A stretch of 64,000 nt of DNA from HyVt-477 sp965224605 (GTDB lineage Bacteria > Pseudomonadota > Gammaproteobacteria > Thiotrichales > Thiotrichaceae): contig CBDCZP010000010.1 in the NCBI GenBank assembly GCA_965224605.1, positions 248,001-312,000 on the forward strand. The letters are read 5' to 3'. The first letter of the stretch is position 1. Every line of letters starts with the position of its first letter. The position numbers and the translations under genes were made by a program. The notes beneath the pieces are model-generated. The model was not told where the DNA came from and made no database searches. It saw only the letters and a list, made by a program, of their open reading frames with translations. Positions 50,979-61,123 of this stretch are shown here, one piece after another.

Positions 50979-53642
50979 ATGGCAAATGATAAATTAACTC
51001 AAGATATTGATCCACAAGAAACTCAAGAATGGATTGAATCTCTGGAAGCCGTTACCCAATCCGATGGCATTGAACGTGCACATTATCTATTGGAGAAACT
51101 CATAGATAATGCACGGCATAATGGCGCCAATCTGCCCTATTCTGCAAACACAGCCTATATTAATACCATTCCTACGCATTTAGAACCTTCTATACCCGGT
51201 AGACAAGGTCTGGAATCCAGAATCCGTTCTTACATACGTTGGAATGCAACCGCGATGGTGGTGCGTGCAAACCGTTATAGCTCTGAGCTAGGTGGACATA
51301 TTGCTTCCTTCGCCTCATCTGCAACACTCTATGATGTGGGTTTCAATCACTTCTGGCATGCACCGACACCCGATCATGGGGGTGATTTAATTTATTTTCA
51401 GGGGCATATTTCCCCGGGTATCTATGCTCGTTCGTTTATGGAAGGTCGCTTGACCACCGAAGACCTGGATAAATTTAGACAGGAAGTGGATGGCGGTGGT
51501 TTGTCATCCTATCCACACCCCTGGTTAATGCCTAACTATTGGCAGTTCCCTACTGTATCCATGGGACTTGGGCCGATTAAGTCTATCTACCAAGCTCGCT
51601 TTATGAAATACCTACATCATCGCAAACTAGCGGATACTCAAAACCGTAGTGTATGGAGCTTTGTCGGTGATGGTGAAATTGACGAGCCTGAAACAACCGG
51701 TGCTATCTCCTTAGCCGGACGTGAAAAGCTGGATAACCTGACCTGGGTTGTGAACTGTAACCTGCAACGCCTTGACGGCCCTGTGCGTGGTAACGGCAAG
51801 ATTATACAAGAACTTGAGTCACTGTTCCGAGGAGCTGGCTGGAATGTCATCAAGGTATTATGGGGTTCTTATTGGGATCCACTACTGGCTAATGACACTA
51901 ACGGCAAACTACAACAACGTATGCTCGAAGTCGTCGATGGTGAGTTCCAAAACTACAAGGCAAAAGATGGCGCTTATGTGCGCGAGCATTTCTTTGGTAA
52001 AGACCCTGAGTTAAAAGCGATGGTTGAGAAAATGTCAGATGAAGATATCTGGCGTTTAAACCGTGGTGGACATGATCCACATAAGGTCTACGCTGCCTAC
52101 AAAGCCGCATCAGATCATAAAGACCAACCTACCGTAATTCTTGCCCACACCGTAAAAGGCTACGGCATGGGAGCTGCGGGTGAAGGTCAAAACCGTACCC
52201 ATCAACAGAAAAAACTCACCGAAGACGAAATGGTCATCTTTAAAGACCGTTTCAATATTCCCCTTAGCGATAAGGAAGCAGCGGCTTGTGAATACTATTG
52301 CCCTGAACCAGACAGTGAAGAAATTAAATACATGCAAGAGCGTCGTAAGGCATTGGGAGGCTATTTGCCTTCACGCCAATCGGTTGCAGCACCACTGACT
52401 GTACCTCCATTATCAACATTTAAGACGTTATTAGATGGTAGTGGCGACCGTGAGATGTCAACTACTATGGCATTTGTTCGCTTACTCACTATTTTGATTC
52501 GAGATAAAAGCATGGGTAGGCATGTCGTACCCATCGTACCGGATGAAGCGCGTACCTTTGGTATGGAAGGTATGTTCCGTCAGCTTGGCATTTATTCTTC
52601 AGTAGGTCAGCTTTACGAGCCTCAAGATAAAGATCAGGTGATGTTCTACAAAGAAGATAAATCGGGTCAGATTCTTGAAGAAGGCATCAATGAAGCCGGT
52701 GCGTTCTCTTCATGGATTGCTGCAGCTACCTCATACAGTACGCATAGCGTTAATATGGTGCCGTTCTATATTTACTATTCTATGTTTGGTTTCCAACGCA
52801 TTGGTGACTTGGCATGGGCAGCGGGTGATTCGCGTGCTCGCGGCTTCTTGCTAGGTGCTACAGCGGGGCGTACTACGCTCGCTGGTGAAGGTTTACAGCA
52901 TCAGGATGGCCACGGCATGGTTCAGGCTGCTTTGATCCCTAACTGCGTAAGTTACGATCCTACTTATGCTTATGAAATGACTGTCATTATCCATGACGGT
53001 TTGCGCCGGATGTTTAAAGATCAGGAAGACATCTACTACTACATCACTGCGATGAACGAAAACTATCGACAACCCGCCATGCCAGAAGGGGTCGAAGAGG
53101 GCATTCTAAAAGGTATGTATCCTCTAAGTGGTGGTGGTAAGCGCAAGAAGAAAGTACAACTACTCGGTTCGGGTACGATTCTTCGTGAAGTTATAGCAGC
53201 AGCTGAGTTGCTGGACAAAGACTGGAAAATTGATGCCGATGTGTGGAGTTGTCCGAGCTTTAACGAACTGGCACGTGAAGCCAGAGAAATAGATCGCTGG
53301 AACCGTTTAAACCCACTAAAAAAGGCCAAAGTTCCTTATGTAACTCAATCGTTAAAAGATCGCCGAGGCCCAGCAATAGCCGCGACTGACTACATTCAAA
53401 GCTATGCCGAGCAAATGCAAGCCTGGATTCCCATGAGTTATACCGTTCTCGGCACAGACGGATATGGACGAAGTGATACCCGCGCTCAGTTACGTAAGCA
53501 CTTTGAAGTCAATAGCCATTACATTGTAGTAGCTGCTCTCAAGGCGTTATCGGATGAAGGCACACTGCCTGCTGCAAAAGTCGCAGATGCCATTAAGAAA
53601 TACGGCATTGATGTTAATAAAATCAATCCCATTCAGGCATAG
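50979..53642 (+). CDS. aceE: pyruvate dehydrogenase E1 component, homodimeric
   Basis: An 887-residue thiamin-diphosphate enzyme. The start MANDKLTQDIDPQETQEWIE and GLESRIRSYIRWNATAMVVR are typical of AceE. The cofactor motif is FVGDGEIDEPETTGAIS...LTWVVNCNLQ. HTVKGYGMG, GMEGMFRQLGIYSSVGQLYE and LLGATAGRTTLAGEGLQHQD are also conserved. It decarboxylates pyruvate and acetylates the lipoyl groups of AceF, whose gene follows after 11 bp. Confidence 0.97.
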   Translation: MANDKLTQDIDPQETQEWIESLEAVTQSDGIERAHYLLEKLIDNARHNGANLPYSANTAYINTIPTHLEPSIPGRQGLESRIRSYIRWNATAMVVRANRYSSELGGHIASFASSATLYDVGFNHFWHAPTPDHGGDLIYFQGHISPGIYARSFMEGRLTTEDLDKFRQEVDGGGLSSYPHPWLMPNYWQFPTVSMGLGPIKSIYQARFMKYLHHRKLADTQNRSVWSFVGDGEIDEPETTGAISLAGREKLDNLTWVVNCNLQRLDGPVRGNGKIIQELESLFRGAGWNVIKVLWGSYWDPLLANDTNGKLQQRMLEVVDGEFQNYKAKDGAYVREHFFGKDPELKAMVEKMSDEDIWRLNRGGHDPHKVYAAYKAASDHKDQPTVILAHTVKGYGMGAAGEGQNRTHQQKKLTEDEMVIFKDRFNIPLSDKEAAACEYYCPEPDSEEIKYMQERRKALGGYLPSRQSVAAPLTVPPLSTFKTLLDGSGDREMSTTMAFVRLLTILIRDKSMGRHVVPIVPDEARTFGMEGMFRQLGIYSSVGQLYEPQDKDQVMFYKEDKSGQILEEGINEAGAFSSWIAAATSYSTHSVNMVPFYIYYSMFGFQRIGDLAWAAGDSRARGFLLGATAGRTTLAGEGLQHQDGHGMVQAALIPNCVSYDPTYAYEMTVIIHDGLRRMFKDQEDIYYYITAMNENYRQPAMPEGVEEGILKGMYPLSGGGKRKKKVQLLGSGTILREVIAAAELLDKDWKIDADVWSCPSFNELAREAREIDRWNRLNPLKKAKVPYVTQSLKDRRGPAIAATDYIQSYAEQMQAWIPMSYTVLGTDGYGRSDTRAQLRKHFEVNSHYIVVAALKALSDEGTLPAAKVADAIKKYGIDVNKINPIQA

Positions 53643-53653
53643 GAGGAGCAACC

Positions 53654-54982
53654 ATGAAAACCAAAGAAATAGTTGTTCCTGATATTGGTGGCTTTGAAAA
53701 AGTTGAAATCATCGAATTGTTGGTAGCGGTTGGGGACACCATTGCAGCCGAAGATTCGTTAATCACCGTTGAATCTGATAAAGCCTCTATGGAAATACCT
53801 TCCAGTGATGGCGGCGTGATTAAAGAATTGAAAGTACGTATCGGCGATTATGTAGCTGAAGGTAGTGTGCTGGCGATTATTGAAACCAGTCAATCAGCGG
53901 GAGACGATGCACCTGCTGAAAAACAGCAACAGACTCAAGATGTAGCTGTAGCGGCTACTCAAATAGAAGAGATACAAGAAAAAGAAACACAGCCTGTAGC
54001 GAAGCCTACTCCTGCTCCCACACCTGTCACAAAAACCTCACCTACCGCCAACATAGATGAAGTCAGCTTTACCAAAGCCTATGCCAGTCCGTCACTACGA
54101 CGCTTTGCGCGTGAACTCGGCGTAGACCTTGGACAAGTAAACGGTTCAGGTCGCAAGGACAGAATTGTTAAAGAAGACATCAAAAGCTTTGTTAAACGAT
54201 CTATGCAAAGTGGTGGTGGCACACCTGCTTCGTCGGCGACTGCATTAGGTGTTGCACCTATGCCAGAAGTGGATTTCAGCCAGTGGGGTGAAGTTGAAAC
54301 TGTTGCTCTTAGCAAAATCAACAAGCTTACAGGCGACTTTCTACATCGTAACTGGGTCACAATCCCTCACGTCACACAATACGATGAAGCAGACATTACC
54401 GAGATGGAAGCTTTCCGCAAACAAATGGGTAAAGAGTTTGAAAAAGAGGGTGTAAAAATAACACCGTTAGCCTTCATCATGAAAGCCGTAATAGCTGGCT
54501 TGAAAGCTTACCCACGCTTTAACAGCTCTCTTGATGCCAGCAAACAAAATCGGATCCAAAAAAGCTACTACCATATCGGTGTGGCCGTCGATACGCCCGA
54601 TGGTCTAGTTGTACCTGTTATTCGTGATGCGGATCAGAAATCATTAGTGGAAATTTCTCAGGAAATACGTGAATTAGCACTCAAAGCAAGAGACAAAAAG
54701 CTTAAACCTGCTGATATGCAAGGTGGTTGTTTCAGTATCTCAAGCCTTGGCGGTATCGGTGGCACTAAATTCACTCCTATTATTAATGCACCTGAAGTGG
54801 CTATCCTTGGCGTTTCACGCTCAAAAATGCAACCTGAATGGAATGGTACAGAGTTTGAACCACGCTTAATGTTGCCGCTGTCTCTTTCATATGATCATCG
54901 AGTAATAGATGGTGCTGATGGTGCAAGGTTTACCAGCTTCTTGAGCAAGACGTTGTCTGATATTCGCCGCTTACTACTGTAG
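53654..54982 (+). CDS. aceF: dihydrolipoamide acetyltransferase (E2)
   Basis: A 442-residue protein. It has one N-terminal lipoyl domain with the modified Lys in VESDKASMEIPS (about residue 42) and a Pro/Ala-rich linker. The E1/E3-binding domain is near residue 140 (YASPSLRRFARELGVDLGQV). The acetyltransferase core ends in SLSYDHRVIDGADGARF with the catalytic His. E. coli AceF carries three lipoyl domains; one is usual elsewhere. An AGGAGGA ribosome site precedes it. No lpd follows. Confidence 0.96.
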   Translation: MKTKEIVVPDIGGFEKVEIIELLVAVGDTIAAEDSLITVESDKASMEIPSSDGGVIKELKVRIGDYVAEGSVLAIIETSQSAGDDAPAEKQQQTQDVAVAATQIEEIQEKETQPVAKPTPAPTPVTKTSPTANIDEVSFTKAYASPSLRRFARELGVDLGQVNGSGRKDRIVKEDIKSFVKRSMQSGGGTPASSATALGVAPMPEVDFSQWGEVETVALSKINKLTGDFLHRNWVTIPHVTQYDEADITEMEAFRKQMGKEFEKEGVKITPLAFIMKAVIAGLKAYPRFNSSLDASKQNRIQKSYYHIGVAVDTPDGLVVPVIRDADQKSLVEISQEIRELALKARDKKLKPADMQGGCFSISSLGGIGGTKFTPIINAPEVAILGVSRSKMQPEWNGTEFEPRLMLPLSLSYDHRVIDGADGARFTSFLSKTLSDIRRLLL

Positions 54983-55192
54983 ATTTCTAGTCTTCGTTGA
55001 GCGAACCCTTCACAGACTTCGGCAGCTCAGCACGAGTGATCAAAGTGCTACTGTAGCAGTACCCTGAGCCTGTCGAAGGGTACGGAACTCTTGCACAGGC
55101 TTACAGTATTGAAAGCATAACTTGTTGTTATTAGATGCAATTTATCAACGACCTTAGAGAAGTGGATAATAAGAGAAATCTATACACCACTT

Positions 55193-56056
55193 TTATTTTT
55201 CGGCTACCGTGCGTTTATATCCCCAAAGAAAAACCCCTGCACCGATAATAAAACCAGAACCCACAAAGAAATTCCATTCTAACTCATCGTTAAACACCAA
55301 TAGACTATAAATCGTAGCAGCAATCACCTGTGCATATAGATACGGTGATAAGACTGATGCTGGCACTAGCGAATAAGCTTTGATCAACAAAAAATGCCCC
55401 ATCGCTCCGAGTGCTCCCATGGATACCAGCAGTAACCATTGCGTATGGTTAGGTGTTTTCCACCAGATAGGGAGCAATAACGTCAACACAACAACGCTTA
55501 CAACAGAAGTATAAAAAAGTGATGTACGAGTATGATCAATACCTGCAACTTTGCTGGTGAGAAGAAAATACAGTGCTAATAAAAAAGCCGATAGAAACGC
55601 AAAAACCATTCTAGGTTCAAAGGACTGAAATCCTGGTTTGGTAATAACCACAACACCGATAAATCCCAACACAACGGATAATAAATGAGCAGGTCGAATA
55701 ACCTCTCCTAGAAATAGCCCAGAAAGCAACGTAATAATGACCGGCGACAAATACAAAAACGCAGTAGCTTCTGCAAGGCTAATAGACTGAATCGAGAGAT
55801 ACAGCGAGGTGGTAACACCCAGAATACACAATCCACGTAACAACTGAATTTTGGGTGCTTTAGGAATAAGAAAATCACGATGCCCTTGCAAACCAAATAT
55901 AACGATCACAAACACAGCATGAAAAAAGAACCTGCCCCATGCAACTTGCGCAAGAGGGAAACTCTGCATCAGTATCTTGCCTAATGAATCCATGCCAGCA
56001 AGGATAGATGCAGCTGTAATGGTTAGAGTTATCGCAATCAGTAATGGGTTTCTCAT
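55193..56056 (-). CDS. EamA/DMT-family transporter
   Basis: A 287-residue membrane protein starting MRNPLLIAITLTITAASILA. It has ten hydrophobic segments in two EamA repeats (for example AFLYLSPVIITLLSGLFLGE in the first and YLYAQVIAATIYSLLVFNDE in the second). The family exports metabolites or amino acids. The substrate cannot be read from sequence. It is divergent from the peptidase gene. Confidence 0.85.
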   Translation of the reverse strand: MRNPLLIAITLTITAASILAGMDSLGKILMQSFPLAQVAWGRFFFHAVFVIVIFGLQGHRDFLIPKAPKIQLLRGLCILGVTTSLYLSIQSISLAEATAFLYLSPVIITLLSGLFLGEVIRPAHLLSVVLGFIGVVVITKPGFQSFEPRMVFAFLSAFLLALYFLLTSKVAGIDHTRTSLFYTSVVSVVVLTLLLPIWWKTPNHTQWLLLVSMGALGAMGHFLLIKAYSLVPASVLSPYLYAQVIAATIYSLLVFNDELEWNFFVGSGFIIGAGVFLWGYKRTVAEK

Positions 56057-56127
56057 ATGAGCACCTCTATAGCGCATTGTCCTTTATTTTGTTGTATATT
56101 CCCATGCACATAACGAATGGAACTCAC

Positions 56128-58284
56128 ATGAAAAAAATACTGCTAGTAGGCTACAGTCTGTTATTACTGTTTGCCTGCGACTCCTCAGAAAGGCAGATCG
56201 AACGAACTAATAAGGACAAACCAATGGATTATAACGTGTCAGGGCAGACGGATGTTGATCATTTATGGCTTGAAGAGGTGGAAGGCGATAGAGCTTTAAG
56301 TAAAGTCCGCAGCTGGAATGAGCGCTCAAAAAAGCGTATGCAGAACGATACCTATCTCGCTATTAAAGCTGAATTATTAGAAGTTTATCACTCACCCAAA
56401 AAGATTCCCTATGTTTCATATCGAGCTGGCAAGGCTTATAATTTTTGGCAAGATGATAAGCACGTCCGTGGTCTATGGCGCATGACGACGCTGGATAGCT
56501 ATCGCACAGATGATCCACAATGGGAAACTATTTTAGATATGGATGCCCTAGCTGAGAAAGAAGGCAAAAACTGGGTATATAAAGGTGTCGACTGTCTAGA
56601 GCCTGAATATAACTTTTGCATGCTGTCATTATCAGACGGTGGTAAAGATGCAGTGGTACTACGCGAGTTTGATATCAAAAATAAGCGTTTTGTCAGTTTA
56701 GACGATCATGGCTTTGTCACGGATGAGAGCAAAGGAAGTACTAGCTGGGTCGATAAGGATCATTTAGTCATTGGTGTTGATTTCGGTGCAGATTCGATGA
56801 CCGATTCTGGTTATCCCTTTATCAGTAAGTTATGGAAACGTGGTACACCTCTATCAGAAGCACGTGAATTAATGCGCGGCAAAAAAGAGGATGTACGTAT
56901 TTTGTCAGGAACATTTGAGAATGAGGATGGTATTAAAGAAATCCTTATTCTGCGAGCCATCACCTTTTTTGATATCCAATATTACTGGATACCTAGAAGT
57001 GGCAATAAGGCCTTCAAGCCTCAACAACTTCCTTTACCCGGAAAAGTAGAGTTAACAGACCCGTTTAAAGATCAGCAATTGATAACCTTGCAAGAGGACT
57101 GGCGAGGTTATCAATCTGGAGCTTTACTCTCATTTTCACTGGCTGATTTTATGCTAACCGGGAAAATTGAACGACTTCATGAGGTGATAACCCCTAATGA
57201 AAGACAATCTATTGAGCGTGTTGCAGCAACCCGCTCGGCAGTACTACTGAGCCTATACGAAAATGTTTCTGGTAAAGCGTATGCCTTTGATTTTGATGGT
57301 AAGCACTGGAACAAGAAAAAACTTGATCTGCCAGGTGCTGGCAGTGTATCCATTGGGCACACTAACGACAAAGAAGATATTGCCTTTGTTTCAACTGAAA
57401 ATTTTCTTAGCCCCGATACTTTATGGCAGTTAGATACAAAAAAATTGCAGCTAAACAAAGTAAAGGGATTGCCTGACTGGTTTGATTCAACCTCTATGCA
57501 AGTTGAACAGTTTCAGGTTAGCTCTACAGATGGAACCAGGATTCCTTACTATGTCGTTCATCACAAAGACATGAAATTAGAGGGTACAAACCCAACATTA
57601 CTTTATGGTTATGGTGGGTTTGAAATATCTTTAAACCCAAGCTACTCAGACACTCTTGGGCGAGCCTGGTTAGCACGCGGTGGCGTGTATGTACTGGCGA
57701 ATATACGAGGCGGTGGTGAGTTTGGTCCTGATTGGCATCAGGCAGGCTTAAAAATGAAACGTCAGATTGTCTATGATGATTTTATTGCAGTTGCTGAAGA
57801 TCTCATTAAGCGGAAAATCACCAGTCCACAGTTTCTGGGTGCACATGGTGGTTCCAATGGCGGATTGTTAATGGGCGTGATGTATACCCAACGACCCGAT
57901 TTATTCAAGGCAATTGCTTGTGGTGTACCGCTTCTGGATATGATGCGCTTTCATAAACTTTTAGCAGGTGCTAGTTGGATGGGAGAATATGGCGATCCAG
58001 AAGACGCTCAGGAAGGAGCTTTTCTGCGCACTATTTCACCGTATCACAATGTTCGTCCGAGGATGAATTACCCCGAAATATTCCTTTATACCTCTACCAA
58101 AGACGACCGTGTTCATCCCGGACACGCACGTAAGTTCGCACAGCGACTTGAAGATTTGGGATATAACTTTCTTTATTATGAAAATATTGATGGTGGCCAC
58201 TCAGCAGCAGCGAATCTTGAAGAAACAGCGCATAGTCAGGCACTCATTTATTCCTATTTTGTTTCTAAGCTAATGCCAGAATAG
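56128..58284 (+). CDS. prolyl oligopeptidase-family (S9A) lipoprotein peptidase
   Basis: A protein of about 718 residues. The start MKKILLVGYSLLLLFACDSS has a lipobox Cys, so it is an envelope lipoprotein. A seven-bladed beta-propeller occupies the first 420 residues or so. The alpha/beta hydrolase domain then has NIRGGGEFGPDWHQAGL, nucleophile Ser in HGGSNGGLLMG, Asp in TSTKDDRVHP and His in DGGHSAA. It cleaves short proline-containing peptides. The in-frame ATG at 56044 would place the signal internally, so 56128 is preferred. Confidence 0.9.
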   Translation: MKKILLVGYSLLLLFACDSSERQIERTNKDKPMDYNVSGQTDVDHLWLEEVEGDRALSKVRSWNERSKKRMQNDTYLAIKAELLEVYHSPKKIPYVSYRAGKAYNFWQDDKHVRGLWRMTTLDSYRTDDPQWETILDMDALAEKEGKNWVYKGVDCLEPEYNFCMLSLSDGGKDAVVLREFDIKNKRFVSLDDHGFVTDESKGSTSWVDKDHLVIGVDFGADSMTDSGYPFISKLWKRGTPLSEARELMRGKKEDVRILSGTFENEDGIKEILILRAITFFDIQYYWIPRSGNKAFKPQQLPLPGKVELTDPFKDQQLITLQEDWRGYQSGALLSFSLADFMLTGKIERLHEVITPNERQSIERVAATRSAVLLSLYENVSGKAYAFDFDGKHWNKKKLDLPGAGSVSIGHTNDKEDIAFVSTENFLSPDTLWQLDTKKLQLNKVKGLPDWFDSTSMQVEQFQVSSTDGTRIPYYVVHHKDMKLEGTNPTLLYGYGGFEISLNPSYSDTLGRAWLARGGVYVLANIRGGGEFGPDWHQAGLKMKRQIVYDDFIAVAEDLIKRKITSPQFLGAHGGSNGGLLMGVMYTQRPDLFKAIACGVPLLDMMRFHKLLAGASWMGEYGDPEDAQEGAFLRTISPYHNVRPRMNYPEIFLYTSTKDDRVHPGHARKFAQRLEDLGYNFLYYENIDGGHSAAANLEETAHSQALIYSYFVSKLMPE

Positions 58285-58372
58285 ACCTAAACACGTCAGA
58301 GCCGTCAGACTGGTTACGAGGTGGAAAATAAACTACCCCGCCGCAAGCGCGGACGGCGTATTAGCTATTTCT

Positions 58373-58441
58373 GGAAGTGAGCCTTCAGGCTCGCCTAACG
58401 TGCTGTTACTCATCATCTGGCGAGCCTGAAGGCTCACTTCC
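58373..58441. repeat. REP-like family 2, perfect inverted pair
   Basis: A 23-bp sequence starting GGAAGTGAGCCTTCAGGCTC at 58373-58395 is repeated in exact complement at 58419-58441. Each arm is itself partly palindromic (GAGCCTTCAGGCTC). It lies between convergent genes and may act as a bidirectional transcript end. Confidence 0.85.
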
Positions 58442-58507
58442 ATTAGGTTAAAATAACATCTCACACTATTTTCATACGTCCAAGGGTGGGGAATAAGCCC
58501 CTAGAGA

Positions 58508-60670
58508 TTAAAAGTCATATGAAAGACTAACACCAACGATCCGAGGTTCACCTTTCTGGGTGTATTTCTCTGTTGCATATCCATTGCCTGGGTTGTTGCC
58601 AAAGCTGCCAAAACCACGCACGTCGTAATCTTTATCTAGCAGGTTTCTGCCCCATAACGTCGCTGTCCAGTTATCCTTTTTGTAGGCTAGGTTTGCATTG
58701 AGCAGACTATAAGAACCCGTTTTCTCGCTATGCCTATCTGAAAAAAAGAAATCACTCTTTCCCTCAATATTCATACCTGCAGTTATTTTCGGTGTTACTT
58801 GATATTCAGTACCAAGAGCATATTGATATCTTGGGGCATGAGCCTGATCACGTCCAGATAGATCAAGGCCATCTAGTAGTCCAACGGGATCATCATATTT
58901 ATCAAACCTTGCTTCTAACAATCCTAAAGAAGAATTAATACTCCATTTATTATTTATCTCCCAATCCAGCTCGGCTTCCACGCCATAGTTCCTTCCCTCC
59001 GCCGCATTGCGAATAAAATCGTCAAATTGTGTTACATTACCACCAATAGTTGTAACAAGAGAGCTGCTTACTTGTTGATCTTTTCTCTTAGCATAAAAAG
59101 CTGACACACGTGTTGATAATGAATCATTCAACCATGATGAATTCATTCCTACTTCAAAATTCCACAAATATTCTGTATCAAAATCCAATGCTTCAACAGG
59201 CAATGAACCATTAGTATTCACACCTCCGGCTTTATAGCCACGTGAGAGACTCGCATGGGCAAGGTGTTGATCACTTAAATCATACTCCAAGCCTAACTTT
59301 CCCCCTTGCAATGTTTCATCAACATTGATTTTATTATTAGTAGAGTCAGTGTAGTCAGCCTTCCAACGTTCAACACGAAGACCTGTTATTAAAGCTAACT
59401 TGTCATTAATTTGTGAATCTAATTGACCGTAGAGTGCAACATTCTTTGTATCATAATTAGACGTTATGTCTTCACCAAAGGGAGCTCCATCTTGACTGCC
59501 ATCATCAAAAGTACCTTCTTCGATATGGTGTAATCCCTCGAATTTGTCTGAGTAATATAATCCAGCAACCCAGTCTGTTTTATCATTAAAAATGCGCCCC
59601 TCTTCGCTTGACAAGAATCGCATATCAAACGATTTATTTTTTCGTTTACGCAAGTATTGATCAAAACCAACATAAGGCCCTGAAAAAGGTGCAAATACTT
59701 GATTAGCAAACTCTTCATTATTTGACCAATCTTCGTCATAACTATATTCCAAGTCTGAATCCGAATAATTAATACTAGCCTCCATCATCACCGCACTATT
59801 AATGTCCCAAATAGAGGCGATAGATAAAGCATTAGTTTTTTGTTTATCTTTACCAGGTTGATCAGAAAAAGTAGTACGGGTATTAGCAAAGTTAAATGCA
59901 TCATATCCATTATCAATATCGAGATGCAAATACTTAAAACTAACCGTTAAATCATCATTGGCTAACCATTTCAGATGCGCTCGTGCGGTGGTTTCATCAC
60001 GATTATTCGTATCATCGCGGTTTAAGAATTCGTTGCTGATATAGCCATCAGAAGTATTTTTATGTACCGAAAAACGACTCAGTAATTTATCCTTTACTAA
60101 AGCCCCACCCGCAGCCACTCCCATACTTTTAGTATCGTAATCTGCTAGTGTGGCTTCGACATGCAGCTTAGTCTCGTTGCTCGGCTCAGTGGTTTTCAAA
60201 TTGATCAGACCCGCCAGTGCATTGGCACCATATCGGGTTCCTTGTGGACCCCGCACTACCTCAACCTGTTTTACATCAAACAACGTGGCAGATGCCCCAC
60301 TGCGACTGAGATCAATACCATCCACATACAAACCAACAGAAGGGTTAATAGGCCGTTCAAACTGACCACGTTCGCCAATGCCCCGTATCTGGTAAAAACG
60401 TCCTCTCGACGCACCACTGGAAACATTCACATTAGGAGCAAGGTTTAGTACATCTTCGATATGTTGTGCGCCACGTTTTTTCGTATCGTCTTCAGTAATG
60501 ACCGATACACTCACCGTACTATCTTCCAGAGTGACAGGACGAAAATTAGCAGTGACTATGACAGTATCCAGCTCGGTTGGTTGCTGTGTTGACTGATCTT
60601 CTGCCAGCACCAACGGGGATAAGAATAAAAAGGGTAAAAAAGAATAAGACGGTAATGTTCGAGAATCCAT
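58508..60670 (-). CDS. TonB-dependent outer-membrane receptor under TPP control
   Basis: A protein of about 720 residues. It has a signal peptide (FLPFLFLSPLVLAED), a TonB box-like ELDTVIVTA, and a plug domain with DVLNLAPNVNVSSGASRG, RGIGERGQFERP and VEVVRGPQGTRYGANALAGL. A 22-strand barrel follows, ending KGEPRIVGVSLSYDF with terminal Phe. A TPP riboswitch lies in its leader, so its ligand is probably thiamin, a phosphate ester or a precursor. The ATG at 60670 follows AGGAG; the frame opens at a TTG two codons earlier. Confidence 0.9.
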   Translation of the reverse strand: MDSRTLPSYSFLPFLFLSPLVLAEDQSTQQPTELDTVIVTANFRPVTLEDSTVSVSVITEDDTKKRGAQHIEDVLNLAPNVNVSSGASRGRFYQIRGIGERGQFERPINPSVGLYVDGIDLSRSGASATLFDVKQVEVVRGPQGTRYGANALAGLINLKTTEPSNETKLHVEATLADYDTKSMGVAAGGALVKDKLLSRFSVHKNTSDGYISNEFLNRDDTNNRDETTARAHLKWLANDDLTVSFKYLHLDIDNGYDAFNFANTRTTFSDQPGKDKQKTNALSIASIWDINSAVMMEASINYSDSDLEYSYDEDWSNNEEFANQVFAPFSGPYVGFDQYLRKRKNKSFDMRFLSSEEGRIFNDKTDWVAGLYYSDKFEGLHHIEEGTFDDGSQDGAPFGEDITSNYDTKNVALYGQLDSQINDKLALITGLRVERWKADYTDSTNNKINVDETLQGGKLGLEYDLSDQHLAHASLSRGYKAGGVNTNGSLPVEALDFDTEYLWNFEVGMNSSWLNDSLSTRVSAFYAKRKDQQVSSSLVTTIGGNVTQFDDFIRNAAEGRNYGVEAELDWEINNKWSINSSLGLLEARFDKYDDPVGLLDGLDLSGRDQAHAPRYQYALGTEYQVTPKITAGMNIEGKSDFFFSDRHSEKTGSYSLLNANLAYKKDNWTATLWGRNLLDKDYDVRGFGSFGNNPGNGYATEKYTQKGEPRIVGVSLSYDF

Positions 60671-60675
60671 GCTCA

Positions 60676-60704
60676 ACTCCTAAAATAAAAAAACGGACAG
60701 GAGT
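60676..60704 (-). promoter_or_regulatory. Shine-Dalgarno sequestering hairpin of the TPP leader
   Basis: On the minus strand ACTCCT (60699-60704) pairs with AGGAGT (60676-60681), which contains the ribosome site of the receptor gene. Overlapping CCTGTCC (60695-60701) can instead pair with GGACAGG at the 3' edge of the aptamer (60798-60804). The two pairings exclude each other, a translational off-switch layout. Confidence 0.65.
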
Positions 60705-60799
60705 ACAGAACATCACCCTTGCTTGATCTAAGAAAATAATCAAGTGTGCGCATAGTTCACATAGTACTTGCATAATACGCACATAGAATGGAGCTCGCC

Positions 60800-60884
60800 T
60801 GTCCCTACGCTGGTACTAACCAGATCAGGTTCATAGGGTCTTCCAATACAGGAATCTCAGGTTGATTACACAACCACCCCTAGG
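60800..60884 (-). ncRNA. TPP riboswitch (THI element)
   Basis: The minus strand carries AGGGGTGG, CTGAGA, ACCCTATGAACCTGATCTGG and TAGTACCAGCGTAGGGA in the right order, the conserved core of the thiamin-pyrophosphate aptamer. P1 can form between GCCT before GGGG and AGGC after GTAGGGA. It lies about 125 nt upstream of the TonB receptor gene, in the same direction. Confidence 0.95.
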
Positions 60885-61123
60885 CTAAAAATTTGAATGC
60901 GACTGTAGACGAGTCTTTTTTGTATGTCAAATACTCAAGTCACTCAGGTGCGATTAAAAAGAGCATTCCCATCTCTAGTTCCCAAATTTCGATTTGGGAA
61001 CTCAGTCAGGAAACTCCCGTTTCCAGTACAATTTACTCTCAGCTATCAATGGCCTCCAAAACAGATAGTATGGCTCTATTTAATAGCAGTAAAGATTCAA
61101 GCGTTAGTTCTTTGTGTAGTTTA

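Noticed and set aside
54983..55192. Hairpin-like CCCTTC...GCTC and CCTGAGCCTGTCGAAGGG after aceF
   Set aside because: The arms match poorly and there is no T-run, so I do not call a terminator or element.
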